A DNA stretch of 64,000 nt, from assembly GCA_963575745.1 (NCBI GenBank), contig CAUYUJ010019257.1:112501-176500 (forward strand). The letters are read 5' to 3'. Source of the stretch: Prorocentrum cordatum (Eukaryota > Sar > Dinophyceae > Prorocentrales > Prorocentraceae). Positions 51,111 through 62,427 of this stretch are shown piece after piece. The stretch's first letter is position 1. Every line of letters starts with the position of its first letter. The position numbers and the translations under genes are program-made. Under the pieces are notes generated by a model. It was not told where the DNA came from. It searched no databases and saw only the letters and a list, made by a program, of their open reading frames with translations.

Positions 51111-51626
51111 TCATGGCAATCCATGGGGGGCTGCGAGCCTCACGAATGCCGCTCGCAGAAGTATATGCGCCTATGTCACGTCATCACCTCCGTATAACGA
51201 CTCCCAAGCTACTCATGCCCCGCATTGCGCAGGGGTTGGGTACGTCGCCAGGGTATGTTTTACACGTACACGTGATATATGTATACGGATATGCATGGTA
51301 TCGTCTGTGCGTGTGCGACGGGTCGAATACGTGCTGGTGCGTCGGCGCGGCAAGGAGAATGGAAGGGCCAGGGGGAGGGGGCGTACGTATATCACCGAAG
51401 AGCTGCAGCGGCAAGGGCCCTGGCTGCGACAACCTTTTTCAGGAGCAGCCAGGAGTCTCGCGGACAAGTGGCCGCGTGCTGCGGGGAAGTAATGGATCAA
51501 GTGCCCCGCCTTGACGGATACGTGAATGAATCAGGACCTGGCCTTCGCAAGACAGAACCTTCTCCAACGACTCTCCATTGATCGTCCTCCATAAGGATAA
51601 GGATCAGGATGGGGTTAGGGATCGGT
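51111..51626. other. Unassigned
   Basis: No gene recognised. TACACGTACACGTGATATATGT near 51,262 is a small palindromic stretch. Confidence 0.3.
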
Positions 51627-51797
51627 TAATGAAGGGGCCCTGGGACACACAAATAAATACACACAAATAGCCGGATTCCCCATATTTTGCAATATTTTCA
51701 GGGTTTTTGTCTTCCCCCCCACTTCCCATGTTTTCCCATATTTTCTGGGGAATCGACGATTCATTATGTCTGTGTGTTTTTCCCCCTCCTGAGTTAA
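51627..51797 (+). mobile_element. Dispersed element family K, copy 3
   Basis: GAAGGGGCCCTGGGACACAC, ACACAAATAGCCGGATTCCC, TTTTGTCTTCCCCCCCACTT, GAATCGACGATTCATTATGT and GTGTGTTTTTCCCCCTC. It has imperfect inverted ends (GTTAATG and GAGTTAAAC). Confidence 0.85.
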
Positions 51798-51959
51798 ACA
51801 ATGCTGATCCCCATCCCCGCTGGCCCTCGGGCCCCGGCCCTCCCCCGCCCCTCCCTCCCTCCTGGCCGGGCCACACCAGCCAGCCAGCCTCCTGGCCAGG
51901 CCCTCCCCTCCCCCCTCCCACCCAGCCAGAGGGAGTTTGAGCACCGCGACGGCGTCGTT

Positions 51960-52174
51960 CGGCGGCGAGCGGGGAAGGGGGAATTCTGAGGAGGAGGAGG
52001 AGGCCGAGGCCTCCTCAGAAGGCGGGGGGGACTTCTCGGAGGCCCTCGCGCCTTCGGAGGGATACTATTATGTGTCTCCGGGGAAGGCTCAGAGCACTTT
52101 CCAGAAGGCCGGGGGACTTCAGAGCCTTCTGAGAAGGCCTTCTCCTTCTCACTTCCCCCTGGGCTCGCCGCCGA
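51960..52174. mobile_element. Foldback element family B, copy 6
   Basis: CGGCGGCGAGCGGGGAAGGG at left, CACTTCCCCCTGGGCTCGCC at right, with a GGAGGAGGAGG expansion near the left end (about 215 bp in all). GAG follows the right TIR. Confidence 0.85.
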
Positions 52175-53545
52175 GTCGTGCCCCGGAGCACCCAGAATGC
52201 GGTATCTGCGACGAGGCAGTTGCGGAGAGGCTGAGGTGCTGGGCGGGGTCAGCTCAGGGTAGGGTCGGGTCGGCCCCGAAAGGGCACCCCCTTCTACACG
52301 AAAGTGGTGGGTTGGCGATATCGGAATTAAGAATGAACTCTTCCAGTGGGCCCCGTTTGCACTTGACGGGGCATGCGCTTTCGACTGCTGCACTTGGCCC
52401 CTTCACCAAACCCTTAACCAGTGGGGAGGGCAGGACTGTATTAGAGGTGGGCTGGCCATTTTCAGTTGCTAGCAACGTCTGCGACTGCGGTGGGCGCACT
52501 CAATGGTAGAGCATTAGAGCCAAATACCGGCGGCGGTCCAAATCATCACCACTGTCGTACACGCTGCAGTCCTTGCCACCACAACCTGCAGATCACCTTA
52601 CCAGTCCCCAAGAATGACAGGTCGGGGGTTGCGAAAGGTGCCCGTGGCCCAAAGTGCTCCCAACTTTTCGACCATTTTTGGGGCCCCTGGGGCCCTCCGG
52701 GCCTCGTGAGATGGGTTCTCTGGAGGCCGTGGGGGCCTCCTTGGAAATCCTGGGGGCACCTTGGGCCAGGGGCACTTCTAGCAACACCCGAACAGGGGGT
52801 GGAAAGAACAAAGAGAGGTCCTTCCAGAAGCTCGGGCTTTCTGCCTCCACGTCGGGGAGCACCAGAGGGTCCTTCAGCGAGGGGCAGCCACCCCTGAGGT
52901 CCGAGTGGTACGTCCACTTTCGTCGCGCTGCGCTGGCACCCGAGCGACACTCCAAGAGCTCCTTCGCCAGGCTGGAGCAAGTGGGGGAAACATATGCCTA
53001 AGCCAACCGAGGCGAGGGATTCAGAAGCACTCCCTGTCTGATCCATGCGGGAGCCTCCGAGGGAAACTCCATGTAAGCACATCGGTCGCGCAACTGATCT
53101 CAAACAGGGTGCACAGAAGTGCGCAAGACCAACAGCGAGAACCGCCTCCATTTGTGCACTGCGTCGCAGTCGAAAGCATAATGACATCAGAGTAACGAGC
53201 AACCGCATGCGTTGATCGACAGCCCTCCAATCTACCGCTCGGTCTAATCAAATACTGGGCAATCACTCACACGAGTGTAGCCCCGGAAACACGGTCCGAG
53301 TTGAACGCGTCTTTTCACCTGGCGGCGCCGATGGATTCTTCGCGCACTTCCCATCATATGATCTCGCATCGATCCGCCTGACAGCATGCAGCACGCAGCT
53401 TTCTGAAGGTCGCGGTCGGTGGAGAAGATGCCTGGCACGCGCAGGCGGCAGGAAAGACAAGGATCTGCCCAACTGGACACTCAGCTCGTGCAGATAAGTC
53501 TGCCGAGCGCCGCGACTTGTGGGGTCGCGGGCGGGGGGCAGCAGA
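52175..53545. other. Unassigned, about 1.4 kb
   Basis: No gene recognised with confidence. A plus frame 52,654-53,001 (STSGSTRGSFSEGQPPLRSE) and a longer minus frame over it are both open and carry no motif. Confidence 0.3.
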
Positions 53546-53770
53546 GCCCAGAATCGAATCGACAGGTCGTATCGGAACTCGACATGAATCGGATCGACGG
53601 AAACCGGCAACCGAGTCGGGAAAAAGCGAATCAGCAGACATCCGCAGGCTGGTAGGCCTCCATTGAGGAGCTCCCAGATCGGAATCCCAAGTCGAATCGA
53701 ATCGGAATCGGAAGCCATCGAAATCGAGTCGAATCGAACTGGAGGAATCAATCGAAACGAGCTCTGGTGG
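53546..53770. repeat. Degenerate GAATCG hexamer repeats
   Basis: GAATCGAATCG, GAATCGGATCG, CGGAATCGGAA and CGAATCGAAC recur irregularly. Confidence 0.7.
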
Positions 53771-53995
53771 GGGGGGCGGCAGGCGGGAGGCGGGGAAAAG
53801 AGGGAGGGCGTCTCAACAGCGCGGGGGAGCACCCAAGGCGCTGCACACTGGCGCGCGCCGCTCGGGAGCAGCTGCGCCCCGTCGGCTGCGACCCCATCGG
53901 AGGAGAACGGGCAGCAGCCAGAGGGGTGAGAGGGGGAACTTAAGGGGGGGAAAGGGAACGTCAGGGGAGGGGAAGGGGAGGGGGAGGGGGAGGGG

Positions 53996-54172
53996 TACAG
54001 TCAACCAGTAGAGGAAGGATGCGCGATAAGGATGCAAGGGCCTTGACCGCCCATTCCGAAGCTTTTCGAGCGGGGCACGGCCAGCGAAAGCGGCGAAGGA
54101 TGGACCGAGGAGGCAAGGATGCAGGGATACCCTTGGGAAGGCTGCCCATCCCCACTGTGCGGGTGGACTGTA
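53996..54172. mobile_element. Foldback element family E, copy 2
   Basis: TACAGTCAACCAGT at left, GCGGGTGGACTGTA at right, interior GCGCGATAAGGATGCAAGGG. 177 bp. Confidence 0.85.
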
Positions 54173-54249
54173 GAGGTCGTGCGCTGCCGCTCTCTCGAGC
54201 GGCTCCGCGCAGCGACGGTCAAATCAGTGATCGGTCCATGCACCACGAT

Positions 54250-54446
54250 GGGGGAGGAGGAGGAGGAGGAGGAGGAGGAGGAGGAGGAGGAGGAGGAGGA
54301 GGAGGAGGAGGTGGGGGATGAGAAGGATGCGGAGGAGGGAAGAGGGGGAGGAGGAGGGGGGAGGAGGAGGATGAGGAGGAGGGGAGGAGGGGAGGAGGGG
54401 GAGGAGGAGGAGGAGGAGGAGGAGGAGGAGGAGGAGGAGGAGGAGT
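54250..54446. repeat. GGA tract
   Basis: Two GGA runs joined by GTGGGGGATGAGAAGGATGC and GGA/GGGGA variants. Confidence 0.95.
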
Positions 54447-54819
54447 GGGTGATATGGCAAGATAAAGGGGAAAATGGTTTGAGACAGGAAGGAGGGAGAT
54501 GGGGAGCTTCGACCTCTCCCCCCCAAACAAAAGCATCTACCGAACACGAGTGCCACCAAGTGCCCGTCGCATCGACATCGATCATGGCACCGCGCTCGTC
54601 CTCCTCCCCATACTTTCCCTCCAATCAGATGTATGCATCCTCTCATCCTCCTCTTCCCGCGCAATATGATATGATGCTCATCCTCCTCCACTGGCTTCCC
54701 GCACTTTGTATGTCTCAGCAACGAGCAAGCACCACAAGGCCCTACAGTTCAGGCGAACGCCCCGTTTGAAAAGGCGCCGTCGTTCATGCTTCTGGCTGCA
54801 GGGACGGCGACGCGACAGG

Positions 54820-55700
54820 GCCAGGAACCCAAGCGCCATGTCTGGCGAAGGCCTTGCTTTGAAACAGAGCCGCCCTCAATCCGCGCAACTTTTTCTGCAA
54901 TTCAGGTCTGGTCAACAGGCCGGTCACAACTCTGCAGCGATACACGCCAGTCGGAAGAAGTGGGCAGAAACATGCAGTAGGAAGCCGGATATAGTAGATT
55001 GGGTCCAGGTCCTCCCAGAGAATACCAACACAGAGCAGATGCAGGCCGATTCTTGAAGTAGGAAGGCGCTTGAGGTAGATTGGGATTTGGGAATCCAAAA
55101 ATACCTGCTTTCAGCGACCGGCGTGTAGCTGTGGTTTGAACAAAAAAACTGCCCTCCACCCGTGACGCCGTTGCGCACGACGGAGATGTCCGGTTGTAAG
55201 GGCCAAGGAGCTCTTAGACGAGAGCTGCGTCTCGAAAAGGAACCGCCCTCCGCGTAACTGTTGGTGAAGTAAAAGACAAGTGTGCGCAGAACTCTGGCGA
55301 AAGCCCCTCCATCCGAGTAGCCGTTGGAAACTTTGAACAAACATCTGCGCGGGGCTTACTCGATAATCAACTTTTGAAAGAGACAACCCTGCATCCGTGT
55401 AACTCCTGTGAACTTTCAAAATCAATGTGCGCAACGCTCTAGCGAGATCCGCGTTTTGAAAAAGAACCACTCCCATCCGAATGACTGCTGTAATATGGTA
55501 AGACGTTTGCGCGCGACGCTAATTCGAATGTGCGCGGCGCTCAATCAAGGACCACATTTGGAAAAGGAACCGCACTCCATCCGTGATGCGGTTGGCATAT
55601 TCTAGAAACTAATGTGCGCGGTGGCGAGGCGGGTACACATTCTGAAAACGATCGCATTCGTCCGTGCATTCGTTGAACGTTTTCCAATTTCGGGTCATAA
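54820..55700 (-). repeat. Repeat O array, copy 2 (~85-95-bp units)
   Basis: At least eight units with GTGCGCGGCGCT-like, TTTGAAAAAGAACCGCCCTC and CATCCGTGAAG/CATCCGTGTAAC motifs, diverging toward 54,820. As at 11,196-11,760, it ends next to GGCGAAACGCCCGATCCGCC. Confidence 0.75.
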
Positions 55701-56706
55701 GCGGGGACAGGCGAAACGCCCGATCCGCCCTACCGACGCGTCTGGTGGTCAGACGAGGGGCGCGATCTACAACGGAAAGGATGGACGAGGAGAAATGGGG
55801 AATAAGGAGGATGACCCGGAGGAGATACGAAGAGTAGGTGGTGGTGGTGGTGGAGAATGATGAACGTCGCGCGGAACTGTCAATATACTGCTTTGCCCGA
55901 AAACACCCAGAGCGGATGAGTACAGTAGAGCCCAGGAGACAATCAACACACAAGGTAACATACACAATGCCCTTCGAAACATGTCTACTTCAAAAACGGA
56001 CGAGCCATCACATACAAGCTCGGACGATCCAACGCAGCCCGGCTGCTTCAAGTGGGGATCATGAGGCTGAAGGAGGAGGAAGAACGAGGAGTCCAGTGGC
56101 AGAGGAGAGGCAAGAGGGCGAGGAGGGATGAACATGTGCGTTATCTACCCGAAGGAGAAGCAAACTTGACTGTATTTGGCGTGGCAGCGCATGCGACGGG
56201 CAATCGCAAACCATAGGCGGCACCACAAGGACCGCCACAAGAGACCTCTTGGGCCTCGGGGGCCTCTTTGGGCCATGTCGTGTTGTCTTGGGGTCCCTGT
56301 GGGGCGCCCCACTGAGGAGCCGTGGGGGCACGCAGCGACCCTGGGCGGTCCGTCCTGGGACCAGGGTCCTTGGGCCGTCTTGTGCACCTGTTGGAAGTCC
56401 CCCCGTTCGGGTCCTCCTCCTCCTCCTCCCCTTCTCCTTCTCCTTCTCCTTCTCCTCGTCGTCCTCCTCCTCCTCCTTCCTCCTCCTCGTCCTCGTCCTC
56501 GCCCTGGGATGCCTGGGGCCCTCTGGGGTGTGCTGGGGCCCCCTGGGGGCTCTCCTGGGCCGCGCTGGCGCCCCTCTGCCGCCGCGGGCGGAGCGGAGGC
56601 CGCGCGCGCGACGGCTCTGGCGGTGGCCGTCGCCGTCCTCGCTGTCCCTGAACGGCGGCGACGACGGCCAAGGCGCGCCCCAGGTTGGGCGCGAACTCGT
56701 GGGGGG
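55701..56706. other. Unassigned, about 1 kb
   Basis: No gene recognised. 56,230-56,560 is rich in GGGGCC/GGGGTC blocks resembling 52,680-52,780, and a short TCC/TCTCC tract lies near 56,410-56,490. Confidence 0.3.
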
Positions 56707-57064
<358 letters not shown>

Positions 57065-57340
57065 GGGTGGGGGGGGGGGGAAGGCAGGTGCCCTTCTGGG
57101 GCCCTCAAGGGCTCCCCTTTGGGCCCGAGAGGGCCCCTGCAGGGATCCGAAGGAGGGCAAGGCCCTGTTTGGAGTGCTCCTTTTGACGCGCCCCCCAACC
57201 AGGAGCTGCCTCAGCTATCTTCTTCTAGCCGGCGGCGCTGGCGGACGCAGGCGCGGGGGCCGGTGCCCGCGGGACGCGCCGGGCGCGGGGCACGAGGGCG
57301 GTTTTGGAAAAGAGGAAGATGGCCGCGGAGGCGGAAAATG
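57065..57340. other. Unassigned
   Basis: No gene or family recognised. Confidence 0.3.
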
Positions 57341-57519
57341 CGGCCAGCCCGGGGAGGGGGGAGTGAGAGGGGGCGGCCCTTCTCAGAGGGCTCGGGGAAG
57401 TTTCCTGGACTTGCCCTGGGGACGCCAACAACTTCTCAGAAGGCCCGAGGGCTTCTGAGGAGCCCCGCGGCCTTCTGGGAGGGCCTTCTCCTTTCATCTC
57501 CCCCCCTCGCTCGCCGCCG
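57341..57519. mobile_element. Foldback element family B, copy 7
   Basis: Left end GGCCAGCCCGGGGAGGGGGG (decayed), right end CCCCCCTCGCTCGCCGCCGA, interior CTTCTCAGAAGGCCCGAGGG. It is followed by GGAGGAGG. Confidence 0.8.
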
Positions 57520-58004
57520 AGGAGGAGGAGAGAGCCCCACCGTCGAGAGTCGACGGGGCGGGGACTCGCGCTGGCTCGGCTGTGCGCGCAAGGAGTGGCC
57601 CTGTGCAGGAGTGGCCTTTGGTGCGCGGCGAGCTGGGACTGCGGCGGCTGGGGGGAGGATTAATCCAAGCGCGGCGCGCGCAAGCCGTTGCTGTCGCATC
57701 ACGTTCCGCGGCCGGGGGGCCCAAGCGGGCTCACAGCAGCGGTCACTCCGGTGAAGGGTAACTCCTGCGTGGACGGTCGGGGACTTTTGCTTCGCATGTC
57801 GCGGCAGCGGCGACCCGCCATGCCATGTAAGCGCATGGCGTATCGCTCCGCTCCGCGGGGCGGGATGCCGGGAAGGGCTCGGGACGCTGACGCCTGGCAA
57901 GTCGAAGATTGATAGCGCGTCGCGCCGAAGCGCGGTGGGCCAGAACTCGGCTGTACGCAAGAGTGTTGTGGATGCCACGGCAATGGACACCCTAACAGTC
58001 CCAT
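57520..58004. other. Unassigned; repeat S copy 2 at about 57,770-57,955
   Basis: GGGACTTTTGCTTCGCAT, ATCGCTCCGCTCCGCGGGGC and GGGCTCGGGACG correspond to 6,040-6,215. No gene recognised. Confidence 0.4.
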
Positions 58005-58258
58005 CATTGACTTTTACATGTGTTCAGGATGTTGGAAGATGCTCGAAACATGTCTTAAGTATGTTTTCACGTGCTTACGACATGCTTAGCACATGCTTTA
58101 GGCATCGGGAAAGTGTTTGGCAGCATGCTTCATTGAATGTTAAATGTGTTTAAGATGTTGGGACATGTTCTTAACATGCTTTACGTATGTTGTTCACATG
58201 CTTAAGACACGTTTAACACATGTTCTAGACATAGGGGAAGTGTTTGGCAGCATGCTCC
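58005..58258 (+). repeat. ~122-bp tandem duplication rich in ACATG/CATGCTT
   Basis: Two units: ATGTGTTCAGGATGTTGG... and ATGTGTTTAAGATGTTGGG..., each ending GTGTTTGGCAGCATGCT (58,114 and 58,238). Within units, ACATGCTTA-like motifs recur. It is A/T-richer than its surroundings. Confidence 0.85.
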
Positions 58259-58305
58259 CTCTCCATTGATCGTCCCCCACAGCTATACGCAAGAGTGGCC
58301 CCTGG

Positions 58306-58429
58306 CCATCGCTCGGACGTCCATTCCCTGTGCTTTTTCGGCTTCGTGCGTGTTTTTTTTCGCCAAATGATCAAGGATGCTCCTCGATGGTCCTCGCCGA
58401 AGGAAAAATGCACACGTCCGAGCGAAGCC
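58306..58429. mobile_element. Foldback element family A, copy 6
   Basis: CCATCGCTCGGACGTCC at left, CACACGTCCGAGCGAAGCC at right, then AAG. 124 bp, closest to copy 2 in the interior. Confidence 0.85.
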
Positions 58430-58621
58430 AAGGCCCTGGGTTAGAGTGACCCTTGGTGCGCGCCTCTTTGGGGGGCCGCGGGCGGGGCCACAAACACAGG
58501 CGCGCGAGGCGCCGCTGCCGCGCCTCGCGCTCGGCGATCGCGGGGGACGCCAGTGGGCCCGCAGCAGCGGTCGCTCCTGCGGAGGGCCCCTCTCACGTGT
58601 GCAGTAGGTTGGCGGCGCGCA

Positions 58622-58765
58622 CAAGGGGGTGGGGGGTGGGGGGGGGGCTTCTTAGGAGGCCGCTTCTTAGAAGGCGCCGGCCCTACACATCTGTAGAGCA
58701 GGCCCGCGCCTCCTAACTAAGAAGCAGGGGTGCCTCTAGGAAGCCCTCCCCCCTCCCCCCACCCC
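58622..58765. repeat. Imperfect foldback with CTTCTTAGAAGG
   Basis: GGGGGCTTCTTAGGAGGCCG and CGCCTCCTAACTAAGAAGCA are partly inverted, and G-rich and C-rich flanks can also pair. It recalls family B subterminal blocks but lacks its ends. Confidence 0.5.
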
Positions 58766-58779
58766 CCTCTGCGCGTGGC

Positions 58780-58969
58780 TGAGTGGGAGCTCGCACACAC
58801 GAGGCCTTCCCCAGGAAGCCCAGCCCTGGAGCCCGAGGCCGGCCATGGAGAGATTTGGCGTGGGAGCGCCACGCTCTCCCTCCGCTGCGGAGCCCTCGGA
58901 GCCCAGGAAGCCCAGGGCACCCCCTCGAGGCCAGCAGGGTGCCTCTCGGCGTGGGCTTCCTCCGCAACG
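58780..58969 (+). repeat. Dispersed repeat F, copy 3
   Basis: GAGGCCTTCCCCAGGAAGCC, GGGAGCGCCACGCTCTCCCT and GGGTGCCTCTCGGCGTGGGC; continuous with block N as at 19,378. Confidence 0.8.
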
Positions 58970-59385
58970 GGATCAGCGCACCCCCCCTCCCGAGCCCCCC
59001 CGCTGAGCCCGCAGTGGCCCTCGCTCGTGCCGGCCCGTTCCGTGTCTGTGCGGCCCGGACGCTGTGCCCTCCGGAGCCTGGCGGCGGCCTTCTGGCCTCT
59101 CTTCCGCCTGCGCCTGCTCCCGCGTGTGGGGGCGGGGCTGCTCCCTCCCTGCGCGAGGCGGGCTGCGGCGAGGAGCCTGCTGCAGTCGGCGCCGCTGGCT
59201 CAAGGGGGGGGGTAACTTCGACCTGGAATCGGCAATCGATCGGCGATAGGCCCTCAATAGCGACACCGCACGGTCCTCGCAGGGGCAGGGGTGGGCTATC
59301 GGGCCCCTATCGGCGCTGGATGGGCGAGTGGACGGCTATGCTGTCTCCCCTGAGCCTAAACGTTGTTCCTGAATCGGGCGTGGGC
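58970..59385 (+). repeat. Duplicated block N, copy 2
   Basis: Collinear with 19,564-20,000, including GGGCCCCTATCGGCGCTGGA and CCCTGAGCCTAAACGTTGT. Confidence 0.85.
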
Positions 59386-59690
59386 TTCCTCCGTAAGGAG
59401 CGGCCCGAAGACCAGGGCTCCCCCCCCCCCTCCGAGCCCCCCCGCTGAGCCCGCAATGGCCCTCGCTGGTGCCGACCCGTTTCGCTTCTGTGCGGCCTGG
59501 TCGGAGCCTGGCGTCGGTGGCCTTCTGGCCTCTCTTCCGCCTGCGCCTGCTCCTGCGTGTGGGGGCGGGGTGCTGCTCCCCCTCTGCGCGAGGCGGGCTG
59601 CGGCGAGGAGCCTGCTGCAGTCGGCGCCGCTGACTCAAGGGGGGGGGGAACTTCGGCCTGGAATCGGCGATGCGTCGCCGGCAGATCGGC
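59386..59690 (+). repeat. Duplicated block N, copy 3 (tandem, partial)
   Basis: It starts again with GGGCTTCCTCCGTAAGGAGC and repeats the GCTGAGCCCGCAATGGCCCT to GGAATCGGCGAT part of the block. Confidence 0.85.
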
Positions 59691-59770
59691 TCTGGCGTGT
59701 GTTCGAAGAGCCGGCAGAACGACACGCCGGCAGAAGTCTCGGGCATACTCCGACTCTGTGGAAGGATTGA

Positions 59771-59833
59771 GGCGGGCCTGTCCCTCTACAGGGGGAATAT
59801 ACACAAATAGTCCAAACATCATATGGGGACGTT
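59771..59833. mobile_element. Family C fragment (left end)
   Basis: GGCGGGCCTGTCCCTCTACA, GGGGGAATAT and TATGGGGACG; truncated before the right end. Confidence 0.7.
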
Positions 59834-59925
59834 TTTCCCAACCATCCTGTGGTGTTGGGTCCTCGTTTTGAAGAGACAGCGCCCCGCGTTCACTCCTCCT
59901 CCTCCCGCTGCCCCCTCCCTCCTGC

Positions 59926-60030
<105 letters not shown>

Positions 60031-61345
60031 GTGGCTGCGCTCCCATGCGCCCACCGCACCCATTTCGGCACACCCCTCACACGTTTCGTGGCCCCATAGG
60101 GAGCTCCAGCGAAGGCCCCAGTGGCTGCGCTCCCATGCGCCCACCGCACAGATTTCGGCACACCCCTCACACGTTTCGTGGCCCCATAGGGAGCTCCACC
60201 GAAGGCCCCAGTGGCTGCGCTCCCATGCGCCCACCGCACCCATTTCTGCACACCCCTCACACGTTTCGTGGCCCCATAGGGAGCTCCAGCGAAGGCCCCA
60301 GTGGCTGCGCTCCCATGCGCCCACCGCACCCATTTCTGCACACCCCTCACACGTTTCGTGGCCCCATAGGGAGCTCCAGCGAAGGCCCCAGTGGCTGCGC
60401 TCCCATGCGCCCACCGCACCCACTTCGGCACACCCCTCACACGTTTCGTGGCCCCATAGGGAGCTCCACCGAAGGCCCCAGTGGCTGCGCTCGCATGCGC
60501 CCACCGCACCCATTTCGGCACACCCCTCACACGCTTCGTGGCCCCATAGGGAGCTCCAGCGAAGGCCCCAGTGGCTGCGCTCCCATGCGCCCACCGCACC
60601 CATTTCGGCACACCCCTCACACGCTTCGTGGCCCCATAGGGAGCTCCAGCGAAGGCCCCAGTGGCTGCGCTCCCATGCGCCCACCGCACCCATTTCGGCA
60701 CACCCCTCACACGCTTTCGTGGCCCCATAGGGAGCTCCACCGAAGGCCCAGTGGCTGCGCTCGCACGGCGCCGCACCCATTTCGGCACACCCTCACACGT
60801 TTCGTGGCCCCATAGGGAGCTCCACCGAAGGCCCCAGTGGCTGCGTTCGCATGCCTCCCCAACACCCATGTCGGCACACCCCTCACACGTTCGTGGCCCC
60901 ATAGGCAGCTCCACCGAAGGCCCCAGTGGCTGCGTTCGCATGCGCCACCGCACCCATTGAACACCCCTCACACGCTTCGTGGCCCCATAGGGAGCTCCAG
61001 CGAAGGCCCCAGTGGCTGCGCTCCCATGCGCCCACCGCACCCATTTCGGCACACCCCTCACACGTTTCGTGGCCCCATAGGGAGCTCCAGCGAAGGCCCC
61101 AGCGGCTGCGCTCCCATGCGCCCACCGCACCCATTTCGGCACACCCCTCACACGTTTCGTGGCCCCATAGGGAGCTCCAGCGAAGGCCCCAGTGGCTGCG
61201 CTCCCATGCGCCCACCGCACCCATTTCGGCACACCCCTCATATACGTTTCGTGGCCCCATAGGGAGCTCCAGCGAAGGCCCCAGTGGCTGCGCTCCCATG
61301 CGCCCACCGCACAGATTTCGGCACCCCTCACACGTTTCGTGGCCA
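60031..61345 (+). repeat. 90-bp satellite array (about 14-15 units)
   Basis: Units start GTGGCTGCGCTCCCATGCGC and contain CATTTCGGCACACCCCTCAC, GTTTCGTGGCCCCATAGGGA and GCTCCA(G/C)CGAAGGCCCC. Those before 60,700 are nearly identical; 60,710-60,965 carry indels. The 30-codon period keeps several frames open on both strands (up to 439 codons on minus). Confidence 0.97.
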
Positions 61346-61439
61346 CCGCACAGATTTCCGCACACCCCTACAGCGCCATCGAAGAAGATACTCACAATTG
61401 CGGTACTCGCAGCTGCATCTGGTTGGGTCCTTCGCCAGG

Positions 61440-61544
61440 ATTTTTTTTTTTTTTTTTTTTGCATTTTTGTATGGTTTTGGGGTCTTGTTTGGACAATGTT
61501 TACAATGTTTCGTCCAGAATCCCCCTGTCGGAGGACAGGCCCGG
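61440..61544. mobile_element. Family C fragment (right part)
   Basis: A T-run, then CAGAATCCCCCTGTCGGAGG and ACAGGCCCGG. The left TIR is not found. Confidence 0.6.
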
Positions 61545-61586
61545 CTCTGCGGAAGGACGAGGCGGGGGCCCCCCCTTCGCTTTGGA

Positions 61587-61965
61587 CGCCCGACGTGGGC
61601 ACGGAAAGAATGGGCACACTGACCAGCAGCAGCTCCTGTCCATTTTGAACAGGATTCGCCGTCCACGCCGCCGCGGCCTGCCCACTTGAGACAGAGGGCC
61701 GCCTGCCCAACAGCGGCCGCTGTTGGTTTGGGACAACATTTGTTGCTGGGCATTGCACTCCAGATTTTGTAATAAAGGGAGGGGGGTCTCATTTCGGGGG
61801 GGTCTCTTCCAGGCCATCTTGGAGGGCCTGGGGGGGTCTGGGGACGATGTTAGGGAGGGTTCTCCCACGGGGGGGGTCTAAAACTTCTCGTCTGGGAGGG
61901 TTGAGACCCCCTCCCTTTTATTACGAAATCTGGAGTACCCATTTTCTTCCGTGCCCATTTCGGGC
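61587..61965. mobile_element. Foldback element family I, copy 2, split by nested family H
   Basis: Left part 61,587-61,755 (GGACGCCCGACGTGGGCACG to GTTGCTGGGCATTG); right part 61,938-61,965 (CTTCCGTGCCCATTTCGGGC). Its interior is inverted relative to copies at 62,428 and 63,543. A complete family H element lies between the parts. Confidence 0.8.
61756..61937. mobile_element. Foldback element family H, copy 2 (nested in I)
   Basis: CACTCCAGATTTTGTAATAA at left, TTATTACGAAATCTGGAGTA at right, 182 bp. The insertion point is the TA of GCATCGTACCC in intact family I. Confidence 0.85.
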
Positions 61966-62021
61966 GCCCAGGTTCGCGAGGGCGGCGGCGTCCCTCGAGC
62001 CGGCGCCCTCGGAGGACAGAA

Positions 62022-62051
62022 TTCCCCCTGTCGGAGGACGGGCCCGACTCC
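62022..62051. mobile_element. Family C right-end fragment
   Basis: ATTCCCCCTGTCGGAGGACG then GGCCCGAC. The downstream GCGGAAGGACGAGGCGGG also follows the fragment at 61,544, so the two loci share a duplicated flank. Confidence 0.65.
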
Positions 62052-62085
62052 GCGGAAGGACGAGGCGGGGCGACCCCTTCCTGGT

Positions 62086-62212
62086 CATCGCTCGGACGTC
62101 CCTTCCCTGTGTGTTTTTTTTCGGTTTCGCGCGTGTTTCTTTCGCCCGATGGTCGAGGATGCTCCTCGAAGGTCCTCGCCGAGAAAGAGACGCACACGTC
62201 CGAGCGATGCCA
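62086..62212. mobile_element. Foldback element family A, copy 7
   Basis: CATCGCTCGGACGTCC at left, CACACGTCCGAGCGATGCC at right, followed by AAG. 127 bp. Confidence 0.85.
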
Positions 62213-62250
62213 AGACTTCGCGAGGGCGGCGGCGGCACCCCCTTCTCGGC

Positions 62251-62413
62251 GGTGGACAAACCTCCCTTTAGTAGACCTCCCCTTAGTGAAAACGGCCTGG
62301 GACCGAAGCCGACGGACCTGGACCCGCAAGAAAGACGCCGCGACGCCCTCTCGCGAACCGAAAACGGCCAATTCGCTAATCGACGTGTCATGGTAGGAGG
62401 TCTGTCCACCCCC
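62251..62413. mobile_element. Foldback element family L, copy 2
   Basis: GGTGGACAAACCTCCC at left, GGAGGTCTGTCCACCCCC at right, interior TTAGTGAAAACGGCCTGG and TTCGCTAATCGACGTGTCA. Confidence 0.8.
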
Positions 62414-62427
62414 GACCTTTGCTTTGG

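Noticed and set aside
48280-51124. Minus-strand frames of 230-330 codons with repeating Ser-Ala-Gly-Leu-Pro
   Set aside because: They follow the ~100-bp satellite and change frame at every indel.
52491-52550. tRNA-like gene (TCAATGGTAGAGCA resembles an A box, GGTCCAAATCA a B box)
   Set aside because: Acceptor, anticodon and T stems do not pair; at most a decayed tRNA-derived fragment.
52546-53208. A 220-codon minus frame rich in Gly/Pro/Leu
   Set aside because: Low-complexity GGGGCC-rich DNA and no recognisable domain; too weak to call a gene.
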